Assembly (NCBI GenBank): GCA_913052545.1
Contig: CAJXEF010000014.1
Coordinates: 1-21,238 of the forward strand
Source of the DNA: an uncultured Chloroflexota bacterium
GTDB taxonomy: Bacteria; Chloroflexota; Dehalococcoidia; UBA3495
Direction: 5' to 3'
Length of the DNA stretch: 21,238 nucleotides
In this document: piece after piece, positions 7,492-16,294 of the stretch
How positions within the stretch are numbered: position 1 is the first letter of the stretch
Layout of the letters: each line of letters begins with the position of its first letter
Translations under genes and position numbers: made by a program
The notes under the pieces: generated by a model
What the model saw: only the letters and a program-made list of their open reading frames with translations
What the model was told of the DNA's origin: nothing
Database searches by the model: none

Positions 7492-8364
7492 TTAGTAGGC
7501 TAATAAGCTATCTGACTCACCCTCAGCATCAATCCAAACTAAAATTTCCTCTCCGACATCCGCTGATAAAATCTCGGCTGCGTTACCATCTCTAATAGCT
7601 ATTTCCAAAAGCCCATGACTCCCAATTAAACAAAGCGGTTGTGCAGAGAAACTTGAACTCGCGCCCTCAGAAAAATGTTTACTCAATTGAATGATCTTTT
7701 GGCCTTTTATATCCACGACTACTTTTTGAGCATTAAGCACCAAATCTCCTGTTATATTAGTAATCAAGTTGCCAAAATGATCTTTGTTTATCACTGCTCC
7801 CACAATCACATTACCTGTACAAATTGGAACTGGGGATGTGAGAAAAAAAATCCTCTCTACTTTAGATCCTAATTGGGAGGCTGGCATGCCCAATGAGACT
7901 TGTGCCGCGACAGGGGCCAAGATATCTCTCCCATGGAAAGTATTACTGACCGGATCAAGCCACATCTCAGACTCGGTTAAAACATAAGCATCGCAATCAT
8001 TAGGCACTGGTATATAGCCGGACTCGATCGGCTGGCTACCCATGTTTTTTAGCAGAATCGCACTCAAAACCCCATTATCAGGAGCTAGAAATGTCGCTCC
8101 CGGTGTTTCCAATATTAAGAGATCACGATTAGTTCCAACACCTGGATCAACTACAACTACATGGATGCTTCCGGTGGGGAAATATTGTGCTGATGAACCT
8201 AGGACAAATGAGGCTTGTAGCAAGTCCTGCGGTTGTATCGCGTGGGTAAGATCTATCATAACAGCTTGAGGATTAATCGAGAGTATGACACCTTTCATCA
8301 TTCCAACATACCCGTCGATCTGGCCAAAGTCAGTGGTTAGAACTATAGTCCGTGTCAAATCCAT
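7492..8364 (-). CDS. SAM hydroxide adenosyltransferase (DUF62 family)
   Basis: Members hydrolyse S-adenosylmethionine to adenosine and methionine, and relatives are the SAM-dependent fluorinase and chlorinase. The 290-residue protein shows the family features in order: TTDFG at 10-14 with D12, DLTH at 38-41, VVDPGVG at 71-77 with R80 three residues on, APDNG at 94-98, and TFHGRDILAP. The Asp-Arg-His set that activates water in the hydroxide transferases appears to be present: D73, R80 and the His of TFHGRD. The C-terminal barrel contains DHFGNLITNI, which contacts the base in the family. These support hydrolysis rather than halogenation, though the halogenation loop was not compared residue by residue. 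The gene is the last of a gatB-secG-SAM hydrolase run, 32 nt after secG. No strong Shine-Dalgarno is seen. Confidence 0.88.
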   Translation of the reverse strand: MDLTRTIVLTTDFGQIDGYVGMMKGVILSINPQAVMIDLTHAIQPQDLLQASFVLGSSAQYFPTGSIHVVVVDPGVGTNRDLLILETPGATFLAPDNGVLSAILLKNMGSQPIESGYIPVPNDCDAYVLTESEMWLDPVSNTFHGRDILAPVAAQVSLGMPASQLGSKVERIFFLTSPVPICTGNVIVGAVINKDHFGNLITNITGDLVLNAQKVVVDIKGQKIIQLSKHFSEGASSSFSAQPLCLIGSHGLLEIAIRDGNAAEILSADVGEEILVWIDAEGESDSLLAY

Positions 8365-8396
8365 ATCCAGTAATAATTCATGATTTTTCAGACAGT

Positions 8397-8609
8397 CTAG
8401 GCAAATCTCACGCTTACAATAGAAACTAGAAGGAAGACCCCTGTTAATATTATAGTGAACTGAAACAAAGTCCTTTCCATACCTCTACGGGTCCGAAGTG
8501 TATTTTGAGCAGCACCAAACAGGCCACTGCCCGCTTCCCTAACTTGCACCAATATAATCAATACTAATACTATAGAGACGACAATCTGAGCAATATTAAC
8601 TAACGCCAT
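8397..8609 (-). CDS. secG: Preprotein translocase subunit SecG
   Basis: SecG is the small accessory subunit of the SecYEG channel. The 70-residue product has the two-membrane-segment layout: a helix at about 3-24 (ALVNIAQIVVSIVLVLIILV), then the conserved cytoplasmic loop with GSGLFGAAQNTLRTRRGMERTL, then a second helix at about 48-68. Length is normal. The ATG at 8609 is preceded by GGAG at about 9 nt; an in-frame GTG at 8618 is less likely. It sits 43 nt after gatB and 32 nt before the SAM hydrolase gene, so the three are probably cotranscribed. Confidence 0.92.
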   Translation of the reverse strand: MALVNIAQIVVSIVLVLIILVQVREAGSGLFGAAQNTLRTRRGMERTLFQFTIILTGVFLLVSIVSVRFA

Positions 8610-8652
8610 AGAACCCACTCCAATGCTGAGGAGAACTCAAAATCTATCTCCC

Positions 8653-10131
8653 TTATTTTACTCTTTCCTGCTGAAGTCGTGTTAATATCAACTGATTCGC
8701 TAAATCAGGATTGGCTTGCCCTCGAGTCAGTTTCATAACTTGCCCCATCAAAAATTTAGCGGCACCCTCTTTGCCATCCCAGTAATCAGAAACCGCTTTC
8801 GAATTCTGATCTATGACATCATTAACAGCTTTCTGCACAACTGATGAGTCGTTTATCTGAGTATACCCATTAATAGCCACTATCTTGTCCGGGTCATCGC
8901 CTGACTCGAAACACTCCTCCAATACCGTTTTACCCAAACTTGCGCTTAGACTTCCTGTACCTACCAATTTTATCAACTGGGCCAATTTATTAGGTGTAAC
9001 TTGGGAATGATAAATTCCAACAGATTTCAGGTTTAACAAACGTGTTAAATCCACCAAGATCCAGTTACTGATTATTTTATTGACGTTCGTAATTCTGGTC
9101 CCCTCAAGGACACACAACCCCAAGACCTCTTCAAAATAATCAGCTGTGTCCTTAGAGGATGTCAACAGATCGGCATCATATTCAGAAAGCCCTAGTTCGT
9201 CAATGAACCTTTGTTTCCTGTCATGGCCTAATTCAGGGATCAGAGCTTTTAGTCCTTCCACCCAATCAGCATCCACGACCAGAGGAGGCAAATCAGGTTC
9301 AGGAAAATATCGGTAATCGTGAGCATATTCTTTGCTCCGCTGGGATACGGTAATATTCCTATCTTCTACCCAGCCTCTAGTCTCCTGTATAACCCTCTCC
9401 TCTTGATCCAATAAATTACATTGTCGTTCAACTTCGTAATTCAAAGCCTGAAAAACGGCCCGGTAGCTGTTCATGTTCTTCACTTCAGTTCTGGTCCCAA
9501 ATTCCGGTGACCCTACTGGCCGAACACTAACATTAGCATCACACCTAAAACTGCCATCTTGCATATTGGCAGTAGAAACTCCTAGATATTGGACAATCGA
9601 GTGTATACAGGTAAGATACGCCAAAGCCTCCTCAGGCGAACGCATATCAGGCATACTAACTATTTCCATCAAAGCCTGGCCTGAGCGATTTACATCAACC
9701 AGACTATAATTAACTCCGGAATCATCAGAAACATGTTGCAGCTTGGCAACATCCTCCTCTAAATGGACCCGTTCGACCCTTACAGTTTTCCGATCACCAT
9801 TAACGACAATATCGAGAGATCCTTTGATAGCAAGAGGTAGGTCATATTGAGATATTTGGTAACCTTTCATTAAATCAGGGTAGGGGTAATTTTTCCGGTC
9901 GAACTTGGTATGTTCAGGAATCTGGCAATGCAAGGCTAACCCGGTCATTATCGTATAGTCCACGGCTTTTCGATTGATTACCGGTAAAGCTCCCGGCAAA
10001 CCCAAACAAACAGGGCAAACCCGACTGTTAGGAGGGGCTGATTGATAATCAGCAGGACACGCGCAAAACATCTTGCTGTTGGTTTTCAATTGTACGTGTA
10101 CTTCTAATCCTATAACTGTTTCGTATTCCAT
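8653..10131 (-). CDS. gatB: Aspartyl/glutamyl-tRNA(Asn/Gln) amidotransferase subunit B
   Basis: GatB is the kinase/tRNA-binding subunit of GatCAB, which converts Glu-tRNA(Gln) and Asp-tRNA(Asn) to the amidated forms. The 492-residue protein begins with YETVIGLEVHVQL, carries the zinc-site cysteines C23, C25, C39 and C42 (MFCACP and VCPVCLGLPG), and has the family blocks KNYPYPDLMKGYQISQYD, EEDVAKL and YRYFPEPDLPPL. The C-terminal GatB/YqeY helical domain ends with KFLMGQVMKLTRGQANP. Length and ends match the family, so it is complete. No clear Shine-Dalgarno precedes the ATG at 10131. gatA and gatC are not in the window, so the amidotransferase genes are scattered in this genome. Confidence 0.96.
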   Translation of the reverse strand: MEYETVIGLEVHVQLKTNSKMFCACPADYQSAPPNSRVCPVCLGLPGALPVINRKAVDYTIMTGLALHCQIPEHTKFDRKNYPYPDLMKGYQISQYDLPLAIKGSLDIVVNGDRKTVRVERVHLEEDVAKLQHVSDDSGVNYSLVDVNRSGQALMEIVSMPDMRSPEEALAYLTCIHSIVQYLGVSTANMQDGSFRCDANVSVRPVGSPEFGTRTEVKNMNSYRAVFQALNYEVERQCNLLDQEERVIQETRGWVEDRNITVSQRSKEYAHDYRYFPEPDLPPLVVDADWVEGLKALIPELGHDRKQRFIDELGLSEYDADLLTSSKDTADYFEEVLGLCVLEGTRITNVNKIISNWILVDLTRLLNLKSVGIYHSQVTPNKLAQLIKLVGTGSLSASLGKTVLEECFESGDDPDKIVAINGYTQINDSSVVQKAVNDVIDQNSKAVSDYWDGKEGAAKFLMGQVMKLTRGQANPDLANQLILTRLQQERVK

Positions 10132-10218
10132 AATAGTTAACAGAGAGCACCCATATAATATGGTCCGGTTGCTGCTTTAAAAGTGTTTATCAATATCCCA
10201 AGTATTAACAACATTTCC

Positions 10219-11478
10219 TCAAGGCCGCGGTTCATCTTCTTTAGGTTGGTTAGAAATTACTCCTGAGTCATAAAGTTGTGAAAGTTCATCTGTGTATTTG
10301 TCGCCCAGCTCGGCCAAGAGCGTTTCATTATGCTCGCCCAATGAAGCCGAACATGTAATATCCATGGGGATTCCATCCATTTTAAAGGGTCTACCGGCAT
10401 AAATTCTAGTTCCTATCTCAGGACAATGTGAGTTGTCGTACCTCTGGAAAAAATTCCGATCGTGTAAATGTGTGTCATCAACAAGATCCGCCGCGGTTAG
10501 AACTGCCCCACTTGACACGCCTTGGTCCTGCAAAAATTCCATTAACTCCTGCGAATCCCAATCTTCGGTCCATTTGGACAAATTAATATCCATTTCGTTA
10601 CGGTTTCTCCAACGGCCAACAACTGAATCAAACTGTTCAGTAACCGCCCATGCGGGGCTACCCATACATTCAATTAGCGATTTCCATTCGGAGTCTGTGG
10701 AAACTACGATTACTATCCAGCGGTCTTCCCCTTTACAGGGATAAACATTATGTGGTGACTTCCATTGGTGTCCGCATCCTAACCTCGGGCGCCCTATTCC
10801 TATTTGAGCTTCCAAGATAGCCGGGCCTATGGACGAAATTCCAGTCTCTTGCATTGTTAGATCAATTCTCATACCGAGCCCAGTTTTTCTTCGCTCGTAG
10901 AGAGCCAAGAGCAAAGCGAATGCTACGTTATTCCCAACCGAATGATCCATATAATTATTGCTTGCTCTGTAAGATGGCCCTCCTTCATATCCGGTCAGGT
11001 AAGATAACCCGCAAGCCGCATCAACTGTTCGAGCCCTCGATCCTGCCCTACGCCATGGCCCCGTATATCCGTATGCAGTACTGCTCAAGGTTATTATTTT
11101 TGGATTAATTAAGGACAAGCTTTCATGATCAAATCCGAATCTCTGCATGGTACCCGGGCGAAAATTATCAGTCACAATATCAGCGCCCTTTGCTAATTCC
11201 AAGAATATTTCTTTTCCGCTAGATTGGGTAACATCCAAACATAAACTTTGTTTGTTACGAGTCCCAAAGTAAACCAAATTCCCGCCCTCATTCCACCACT
11301 CCAGTCCAGCCTTACCCTCTGCGAACGGACCGGATTTACGATCCTGTAAATGATGAACACTTTCGATCCTGATCACCTGGGCTCCCAGGTCCGCTAAAAA
11401 CCCAGTTCCCCAAGGAAGAGCGTGAACCTGCTCAAGTGTAAGTACTTTTATACCTTCAAGAATACCTTTTTCAACCAT
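10219..11478 (-). CDS. Class III (CaiB/BaiF) CoA-transferase with catalytic Asp
   Basis: The 419-residue protein has the class III layout: an N-terminal Rossmann-like half starting GIKVLTLEQVHALPWGTGFLADLGAQVIRIE, the NFRPGTMQRFGFDHESL block at 105-121, the SSTAYGYTGPW loop, and the M177-D178-H-S-V-G segment. The position of D178 lines up with the catalytic Asp of formyl-CoA transferase (D169), and it is followed by ALYERRKTGLGMRIDLTMQE. These enzymes move CoA between carboxylic acids such as formate/oxalate, carnitine or aromatic acids. The C-terminal end (EHNETLLAELG) is normal, with a charged 20-residue tail. It is a single gene preceded by AGGGAT about 10 nt from the ATG. Substrate is not predictable. 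The family is often expanded in SAR202-like genomes, as I recall. Confidence 0.88.
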   Translation of the reverse strand: MVEKGILEGIKVLTLEQVHALPWGTGFLADLGAQVIRIESVHHLQDRKSGPFAEGKAGLEWWNEGGNLVYFGTRNKQSLCLDVTQSSGKEIFLELAKGADIVTDNFRPGTMQRFGFDHESLSLINPKIITLSSTAYGYTGPWRRAGSRARTVDAACGLSYLTGYEGGPSYRASNNYMDHSVGNNVAFALLLALYERRKTGLGMRIDLTMQETGISSIGPAILEAQIGIGRPRLGCGHQWKSPHNVYPCKGEDRWIVIVVSTDSEWKSLIECMGSPAWAVTEQFDSVVGRWRNRNEMDINLSKWTEDWDSQELMEFLQDQGVSSGAVLTAADLVDDTHLHDRNFFQRYDNSHCPEIGTRIYAGRPFKMDGIPMDITCSASLGEHNETLLAELGDKYTDELSQLYDSGVISNQPKEDEPRP

Positions 11479-11791
11479 TAGCTCAATCCCTACAGCTATT
11501 GAAAATCATAAAAGCCGGTTAATTAAACAGAGGTTTAACATTTTTACCAATTCTATCGCGGAAAAAACACGAACGACCACGATGTTTCCTAACAACCAAC
11601 CATATATTAAGATTTAAGTCTCGGACCCCTGCCGGTAGGAGATTAGTGAGTATACGTAAATCAGCGATAAGGTTTATCAACTTTCGTATATAATTTGTTG
11701 GCTATCTACCACTTATAACTCACCTTATATAATACGGATCGCAGTGTAGACCTGAGTATAACCTTACAAACCCATGTCAGAATAACTTAAA
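11479..11791. other. Non-coding stretch between CoA-transferase and tRNA-Val
   Basis: This 313-nt AT-rich spacer has no convincing gene on either strand. It contains a nested inverted repeat: GATAA-GGT-TTATC at 11666-11678 inside TATACG/CGTATA arms at 11651-11656 and 11685-11690. Two TATAAT hexamers on the plus strand (11689-11694 and 11728-11733) have no good -35 partner. The 5' leader and promoter of the CoA-transferase gene must lie at the left end, but I could not place them. Confidence 0.6.
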
Positions 11792-11868
11792 TGGTGGGCG
11801 GTAGTGGACTCGAACCACTGACCTCTTCCGTGTCGAGGAAGTACTCTAACCAACTGAGCTAACCGCCC
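11792..11868 (-). tRNA. tRNA-Val(GAC) with C at position 33
   Basis: The minus strand folds into a full cloverleaf: acceptor GGGCGGT/ACCGCCC, D arm GCTC/GAGT with GG in the loop, anticodon stem CTTCC/GGAAG, a 5-nt variable region, T arm AGTGG/CCACT with TTCGAGT, discriminator A and an encoded CCA (11794-11792). The anticodon loop is TCGACAC, so the anticodon is GAC (11834-11832), which reads GUC and GUU valine codons. The nucleotide before it (11835 on the plus strand) gives C33, where nearly all tRNAs have U33. All stems are intact, so the gene looks functional apart from this base. Confidence 0.93.
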
Positions 11869-12182
11869 AAAACTGGAGCCGGAGAAACATGGCCTGACAT
11901 ACAGCACCCGGAGAGCTATTATATACCTACGGTTACGAATTTAAACAGCTAGCAGGTTAACAGTCAACTTTAATGACTACTAATTCTTTTTAAAAGATTC
12001 TGCAGCATTGTGATCCCCTACAAACGGGAGACACACTAAGCTACGAACATATATGACAATATATAATGTGATGAAAGTTTTACAAACTCTTGCTCGTTGT
12101 GTTAAAAAGTGAAATGGTAGGATATCAGGGCCATTCGTTCGAATTTAGTACCAATGTGTGAACAACAAAAAGAGGTGAGGAT
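11869..12182. other. Divergent regulatory region between tRNA-Val and acs
   Basis: This 314-nt spacer holds the tRNA promoter on the minus strand (11918-11945) and, at its right end, the acs ribosome binding site (AGAGGTGAGG just before 12183). No open frame on either strand resembles a protein. The acs promoter is not obvious; AT-rich stretches around 12055-12115 are candidates only. Confidence 0.55.
11918..11945 (-). promoter_or_regulatory. Promoter for tRNA-Val
   Basis: On the minus strand a perfect -10 TATAAT (11923-11918) follows TTTAAA (11945-11940; 4 of 6 match to TTGACA) after 16 nt. The tRNA 5' end is about 50 nt downstream. Confidence 0.5.
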
Positions 12183-14135
12183 ATGGTTGAGAACTCGGGA
12201 AATATTGAAGCTCTTTTGCAAGAAGATCGATCTTTTCCTCCCCCAGAAGAGTTTAAAAGACAAGCAAATATACAGGATCCTACGATCTACGACAAAGCAA
12301 ACAGTGATCCCGAGGCCTTTTGGGAAGGTTTTGCTCGAGAGCTAGACTGGTTCCAAGAATGGGATCAAGTACTGGATTGGAAACCACCCCATGCCAAATG
12401 GTTTTTGGGTGGCAAACTAAATGTCTCATATAACTGTATCGACCGGCATTTAACTTCAGCAAGAAGGAACAAAGCCGCCTTCATCTGGGAAGGAGAACCT
12501 GGAGATCGTAAAGTCTACACCTATAAAGATCTCCACAGAGAAGTTTGCCAATTCGCTAACGCGTTAAAGTCACTTGGAGTAAAGAAGGGCGATAGAGTAA
12601 CTCTGTATCTCCCTATGATTCCAGAACTACCTATCGCAATGCTAGCTTGTGCGCGCCTTGGTGCACCTCATAGCGTAGTATTTGGTGGGTTTAGCGCGGA
12701 GTCACTCAGAGACAGGATAGACGACTCTCAATCGAAGATATTGATTACAGCCGATGGGGGTTACCGAAGAGGCAACATCATCCCTCTCAAGCAAAATGTC
12801 GATGACTCGTTATCTGGCAATACCCCTGTTGAAAAAGTAATAGTAGTCCGGAGAACCGAACACGCAGATGACAAAATGATAGATGGCAGGGATATATGGT
12901 GGCACGATATCATGGCTAATCAACCCATCATATGTGATCCCGAACCCATGGACAGCGAGGACATGCTGTACATGCTTTATACGAGCGGAACTACCGGAAA
13001 ACCCAAAGGAATAGTCCATACCAGTGGAGGCTACCTAGTAGGGACCTATGCAACTGCTAAATGGGTATTTGATCTCAAAGAAGAAGATGTCTATTGGTGT
13101 ACTGCCGATATCGGCTGGGTCACCGGACACAGTTACATAGTTTATGGTCCTCTAGCCAATGGGGCTACTTCAGTAATGTATGAAGGGTCTCCCGATTACC
13201 CGGATTTGGACCGGTTCTGGGCTATAGTTGAGAAATACGGTGTCACAATCCTTTACACTGCTCCAACTGCTATACGTACCTTCATGCGCTGGGGTGAGGA
13301 ATATCCGAACCGTAGAGATATGTCTAGTTTAAGACTCCTCGGAACCGTCGGAGAACCTATAAACCCCGAAGCATGGGTCTGGTACTGGACCCATATCGGT
13401 GGAGGTCGCTGTCCCGTGGTAGATACCTGGTGGCAGACGGAAACCGGCAGTGTTCTCATTACCGCATTACCTGGCATTACCACTTTAAAACCAGGTTCTG
13501 CTACTCACCCATTCCCAGGAATAGAGGTTGACGTTGTAGATGAAGCAGGTAATTCCGTAGGGCCTGGAGGCGGAGGATATCTCGTCCTAAAAAAACCTTG
13601 GCCCTCTATGTTGAGAACCATATACGGTGATCCGGAAAGGTTCGTTGATCAATATTGGTCGAAATATCCAGACATATATTTCACTGGAGATGGAGCCAAG
13701 ATTGATGAAGAGGGTTATTACTGGCTACTGGGCAGGGTAGATGACGTGATAAACGTCTCTGCCCACAGGATTAGCACTATGGAAGTGGAAAGCGCATTAG
13801 TCGACAATACGAATGTCGCTGAAGCAGCCTGTATAGGCCGTACACACGATATTAAAGGTCAAGCCATCGTAGCATTCGTAACCATCAAAAACCAGGTGAC
13901 CGGCTCAGACGCCTTGATAGCCGAATTAAAACAACACGTTGCTACCAAGATTGGACCGATGGCACGTCCCGACGACATCTTTTTTGCCGCAGAGCTGCCT
14001 AAAACAAGAAGTGGCAAGATAATGCGTCGATTACTCCGAGACGTCGCCGAAGGACGAGCTCTTGGCGACACAACCACACTCGCCGACCCGGCAGTTGTAG
14101 AAGCCTTGAAAGAACAATACGAGGACGAAGAATAA
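12183..14135 (+). CDS. acs: Acetyl-CoA synthetase (AMP-forming)
   Basis: The enzyme activates acetate through acetyl-AMP to acetyl-CoA. The 650-residue protein matches the family from end to end: the Acs N-terminal segment ([21 protein letters not shown]), the P-loop [11 protein letters not shown] at 266-276, the acetate pocket [10 protein letters not shown] at 413-422, YFTGDGA at 499-505, the hinge block [16 protein letters not shown], and the acetylatable lysine K612 in [11 protein letters not shown]. The pocket Trp in DTWWQTE favours acetate over longer acids. One oddity is Ala527 in NVSAH, where bacterial Acs usually has Gly (NVSGH). The start at 12183 follows AGAGGTGAGG by 4-5 nt. A class III CoA-transferase follows 38 nt downstream, so the two are likely cotranscribed. 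Confidence 0.95.
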   Translation: MVENSGNIEALLQEDRSFPPPEEFKRQANIQDPTIYDKANSDPEAFWEGFARELDWFQEWDQVLDWKPPHAKWFLGGKLNVSYNCIDRHLTSARRNKAAFIWEGEPGDRKVYTYKDLHREVCQFANALKSLGVKKGDRVTLYLPMIPELPIAMLACARLGAPHSVVFGGFSAESLRDRIDDSQSKILITADGGYRRGNIIPLKQNVDDSLSGNTPVEKVIVVRRTEHADDKMIDGRDIWWHDIMANQPIICDPEPMDSEDMLYMLYTSGTTGKPKGIVHTSGGYLVGTYATAKWVFDLKEEDVYWCTADIGWVTGHSYIVYGPLANGATSVMYEGSPDYPDLDRFWAIVEKYGVTILYTAPTAIRTFMRWGEEYPNRRDMSSLRLLGTVGEPINPEAWVWYWTHIGGGRCPVVDTWWQTETGSVLITALPGITTLKPGSATHPFPGIEVDVVDEAGNSVGPGGGGYLVLKKPWPSMLRTIYGDPERFVDQYWSKYPDIYFTGDGAKIDEEGYYWLLGRVDDVINVSAHRISTMEVESALVDNTNVAEAACIGRTHDIKGQAIVAFVTIKNQVTGSDALIAELKQHVATKIGPMARPDDIFFAAELPKTRSGKIMRRLLRDVAEGRALGDTTTLADPAVVEALKEQYEDEE

Positions 14136-14173
14136 GAAATGAGCCTACCTCGGGATATATCCTACGGAGTAAC

Positions 14174-15382
14174 ATGACAGGCATATTAAGAGATATTCAA
14201 GTAGTAGAACTAACTCACGAAGCCTCAGGATCATTCTGTGCAAAAATTTTGGCCGATCAAGGAGCCGATACTCTAAAGATAGAGCCGCCTGGCTGGGGAG
14301 ATCCGGCAAGACACGAACCCCCTTTTGTGAACGGCACACCTGACTTTGATGGCAGCACCACATTTTTAGCATTCAACACCAACAAAAAAGGAGTTACGTT
14401 AGACATAAGCCAATTAGAAGGCAAAAAGCTTTTGCTTAGCCTAATACAATCTGCCGACGTCCTGATCGAAAGCTACTCTCCAGGTACATTAGATAAATTA
14501 GATCTAGGATATGTAAAGTTGGCCGCTACCAACCCCAAATTGATATTAGCCTCATTAACTTATTTTGGGCAATATGGACCCAAATCGTCTTATAACGGAA
14601 ATGATCTGGTGGCCCAGGCTACCGGCGGATTCCTCCACGCAGTTACTGGATCAGCTGATAAGCCACCTATGGGAACAACCCTCCAACAGATGGAGCTCAC
14701 AGCCGCAAGGAATGGCGCCATAGCCATAATGGCAGCACTTTTTAAGAGAGAAGAAACGGGGACCGGCCTACACATAGATATATCCCAACAAGAAGCAGCC
14801 GTAAGTACACCTTCAGGATTGATCCACCCGTATACATTCACTGGAAGAAGTCCCCATCGGGGAGGAAGTGATGGGAACGTCATGGACGGCATGCATTTAC
14901 CAACCAAAGATGGAGAAGTCACCCTAACAACCGCAGGTACTGGCGGAAGGCCCATGGAGGCGTGGGCTGATTTTCTGGAGGAACCTGGATTAACCGACCC
15001 AAAGTTCGCAACTCGGCAATCCCGGTTAGAGAACTGGGAGGAATTGCACAAACTTGTAGCTCCTAAACTAGCGCAATGGAACAATCTGGAGCTCATGCAG
15101 GAAACCATGGATCGCGGATTGGTAATTGGATTGGTACAAAGCCCAAAACAAGTAGTGGAATCCCCTCACTTAGAAGAACGCGGATACTTTGTCGAAATAG
15201 AACATGGCACAGCTCACCGTCTCAAATATCCTGGATCTGGGTTTCTGATAGACGGTGTCAACACCATGGAGAATAAATTGGCAGCCCCCACACTAGGACA
15301 ACACAACATAGAAATCTTTGGCGATAAACTTGGGATATCGCTGGAAGAATTATCTGTATTAAGAGCTAGCCATGTAATCTGA
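14174..15382 (+). CDS. Class III (CaiB/BaiF) CoA-transferase-like protein with Glu at the catalytic Asp position
   Basis: The 402-residue protein shares the class III fold signatures: DIQVVELTHEASGSFCAKILADQGADTLKIEPP at the N-terminus, ESYSPGTLDKLDLGY at 99-113, SLTYFGQYGPKSSY, and TTLQQMELTAARNGAIAIMAALFKREETGTG. In the last block E174 of M-E-L-T-A sits where other members have D-L-T-A, whose Asp forms the acyl anhydride with substrate. The C-terminus ends with the usual APTLGQHNIEIFGDKLG. It is 38 nt after acs, which suggests a role in CoA/acetate exchange, but the Glu leaves open whether it transfers CoA, works with altered kinetics, or is a racemase-like or inactive relative. No strong Shine-Dalgarno: CTACGGAG lies 10 nt before the ATG. 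Confidence 0.85.
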   Translation: MTGILRDIQVVELTHEASGSFCAKILADQGADTLKIEPPGWGDPARHEPPFVNGTPDFDGSTTFLAFNTNKKGVTLDISQLEGKKLLLSLIQSADVLIESYSPGTLDKLDLGYVKLAATNPKLILASLTYFGQYGPKSSYNGNDLVAQATGGFLHAVTGSADKPPMGTTLQQMELTAARNGAIAIMAALFKREETGTGLHIDISQQEAAVSTPSGLIHPYTFTGRSPHRGGSDGNVMDGMHLPTKDGEVTLTTAGTGGRPMEAWADFLEEPGLTDPKFATRQSRLENWEELHKLVAPKLAQWNNLELMQETMDRGLVIGLVQSPKQVVESPHLEERGYFVEIEHGTAHRLKYPGSGFLIDGVNTMENKLAAPTLGQHNIEIFGDKLGISLEELSVLRASHVI

Positions 15383-15450
15383 ACTTCCATATGAAAACCA
15401 ATCCATAAATATACTAGAACATAAAATGATTCTTATCGATTTTCCCCGGA

Positions 15451-16263
15451 TCATAGTTTCCAACCGATCCAATTGCAAAGAGCCCGGCCCATTATCAAAT
15501 CTTTATCTGCATCTGACAACCACTGCAACTCCTCGGTAAAAAGCGTTATACATTCTTTCCATGAGCACGGCATCCTAGTAATATCCGTTCCCCAAAACAT
15601 ACGGTCAGGACCAAAAGCATCATAAATCTCATGTAAATGGTCATGGATATTTGCAAAAGGATAAACAGCACTTGAATAGCTAGGCGCACCACTCGCTTTT
15701 ACGGCAACATTAGGGAATTTGGCTAGATCTAAAAGTTGCGGCAATGTTTCCCAGGCTGGATCGTCAGTCAAACCGCCTGCTCTCCCCATATGGTCAACTA
15801 TGAGTTTTAGATTAGGATGACGTTCGGCCACCTGCCCGACAAGTGGCATAAAATTAGCTGCGGCTAATCCTACGGGGATCGCGGCTGCTTCTGCGGCTGG
15901 CCATAACCAATCCATAGTCCCATCAATCGGCCAATTCTGCTGATGGGGCTGGTTTAAGGCAAAGCGCAATCCCAACATGCCGGGTTTCTCCTTCCAACTA
16001 TCTACTAATGAACGGCTCTCCTCTTGATCCAAGGGGAAGTTACCCAATATAGATAGGCGTTCCGGGTATTGTGCTGCAGCCTCCAACGCTATTTGATTAG
16101 AATTTGGATCCCATGCAGGGGGATGTATCACAGCCGCATCTACTCCGGCTTCATCCATCTCTTTAAATAGATCATCCACGGTGAACGATGTAATTTGTCT
16201 GTGAGCGGGATTAGTGGGTAAGCCAGTTGACCAAATATGTACTTGAGAATCTACTATCAGCAA
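15451..16263 (-). CDS. Amidohydrolase-2 family TIM-barrel hydrolase (COG3618-like)
   Basis: The 270-residue protein is a single-domain metal-dependent TIM barrel: LIVDSQVHIW at 2-11, AVIHPPAWDP at 45-53, IVDHMGR at 155-161 with H158, and WGTDITRMP with D227 near the end. In this family (relatives include lactonases such as LigI and aromatic acid decarboxylases) the barrel-end residues hold one metal or act without it. The first position of the usual HxH is Gln7, so only H9 remains, which is common in the COG3618 branch. No signal peptide. It is convergent with the CoA-transferase and 31 nt downstream of the DUF423 gene. The probable activity is hydrolysis of a lactone or related ring or acid; the actual substrate is unknown. 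Confidence 0.82.
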   Translation of the reverse strand: MLIVDSQVHIWSTGLPTNPAHRQITSFTVDDLFKEMDEAGVDAAVIHPPAWDPNSNQIALEAAAQYPERLSILGNFPLDQEESRSLVDSWKEKPGMLGLRFALNQPHQQNWPIDGTMDWLWPAAEAAAIPVGLAAANFMPLVGQVAERHPNLKLIVDHMGRAGGLTDDPAWETLPQLLDLAKFPNVAVKASGAPSYSSAVYPFANIHDHLHEIYDAFGPDRMFWGTDITRMPCSWKECITLFTEELQWLSDADKDLIMGRALCNWIGWKL

Positions 16264-16294
16264 ATTAGCCTCCTAGGGTTTTAATAAAATTTCG

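Noticed and set aside
12154..12345. Plus-strand 63-codon frame overlapping the acs start
   Set aside because: It overlaps acs in another frame and has no conserved features; the acs start is supported by AGAGGTGAGG.
14590..15108. 172-codon minus-strand frame opposite the second CoA-transferase
   Set aside because: The plus strand encodes a clearly conserved CoA-transferase; the antisense translation is low-complexity Ser/Pro/Val-rich sequence with no recognisable domain.
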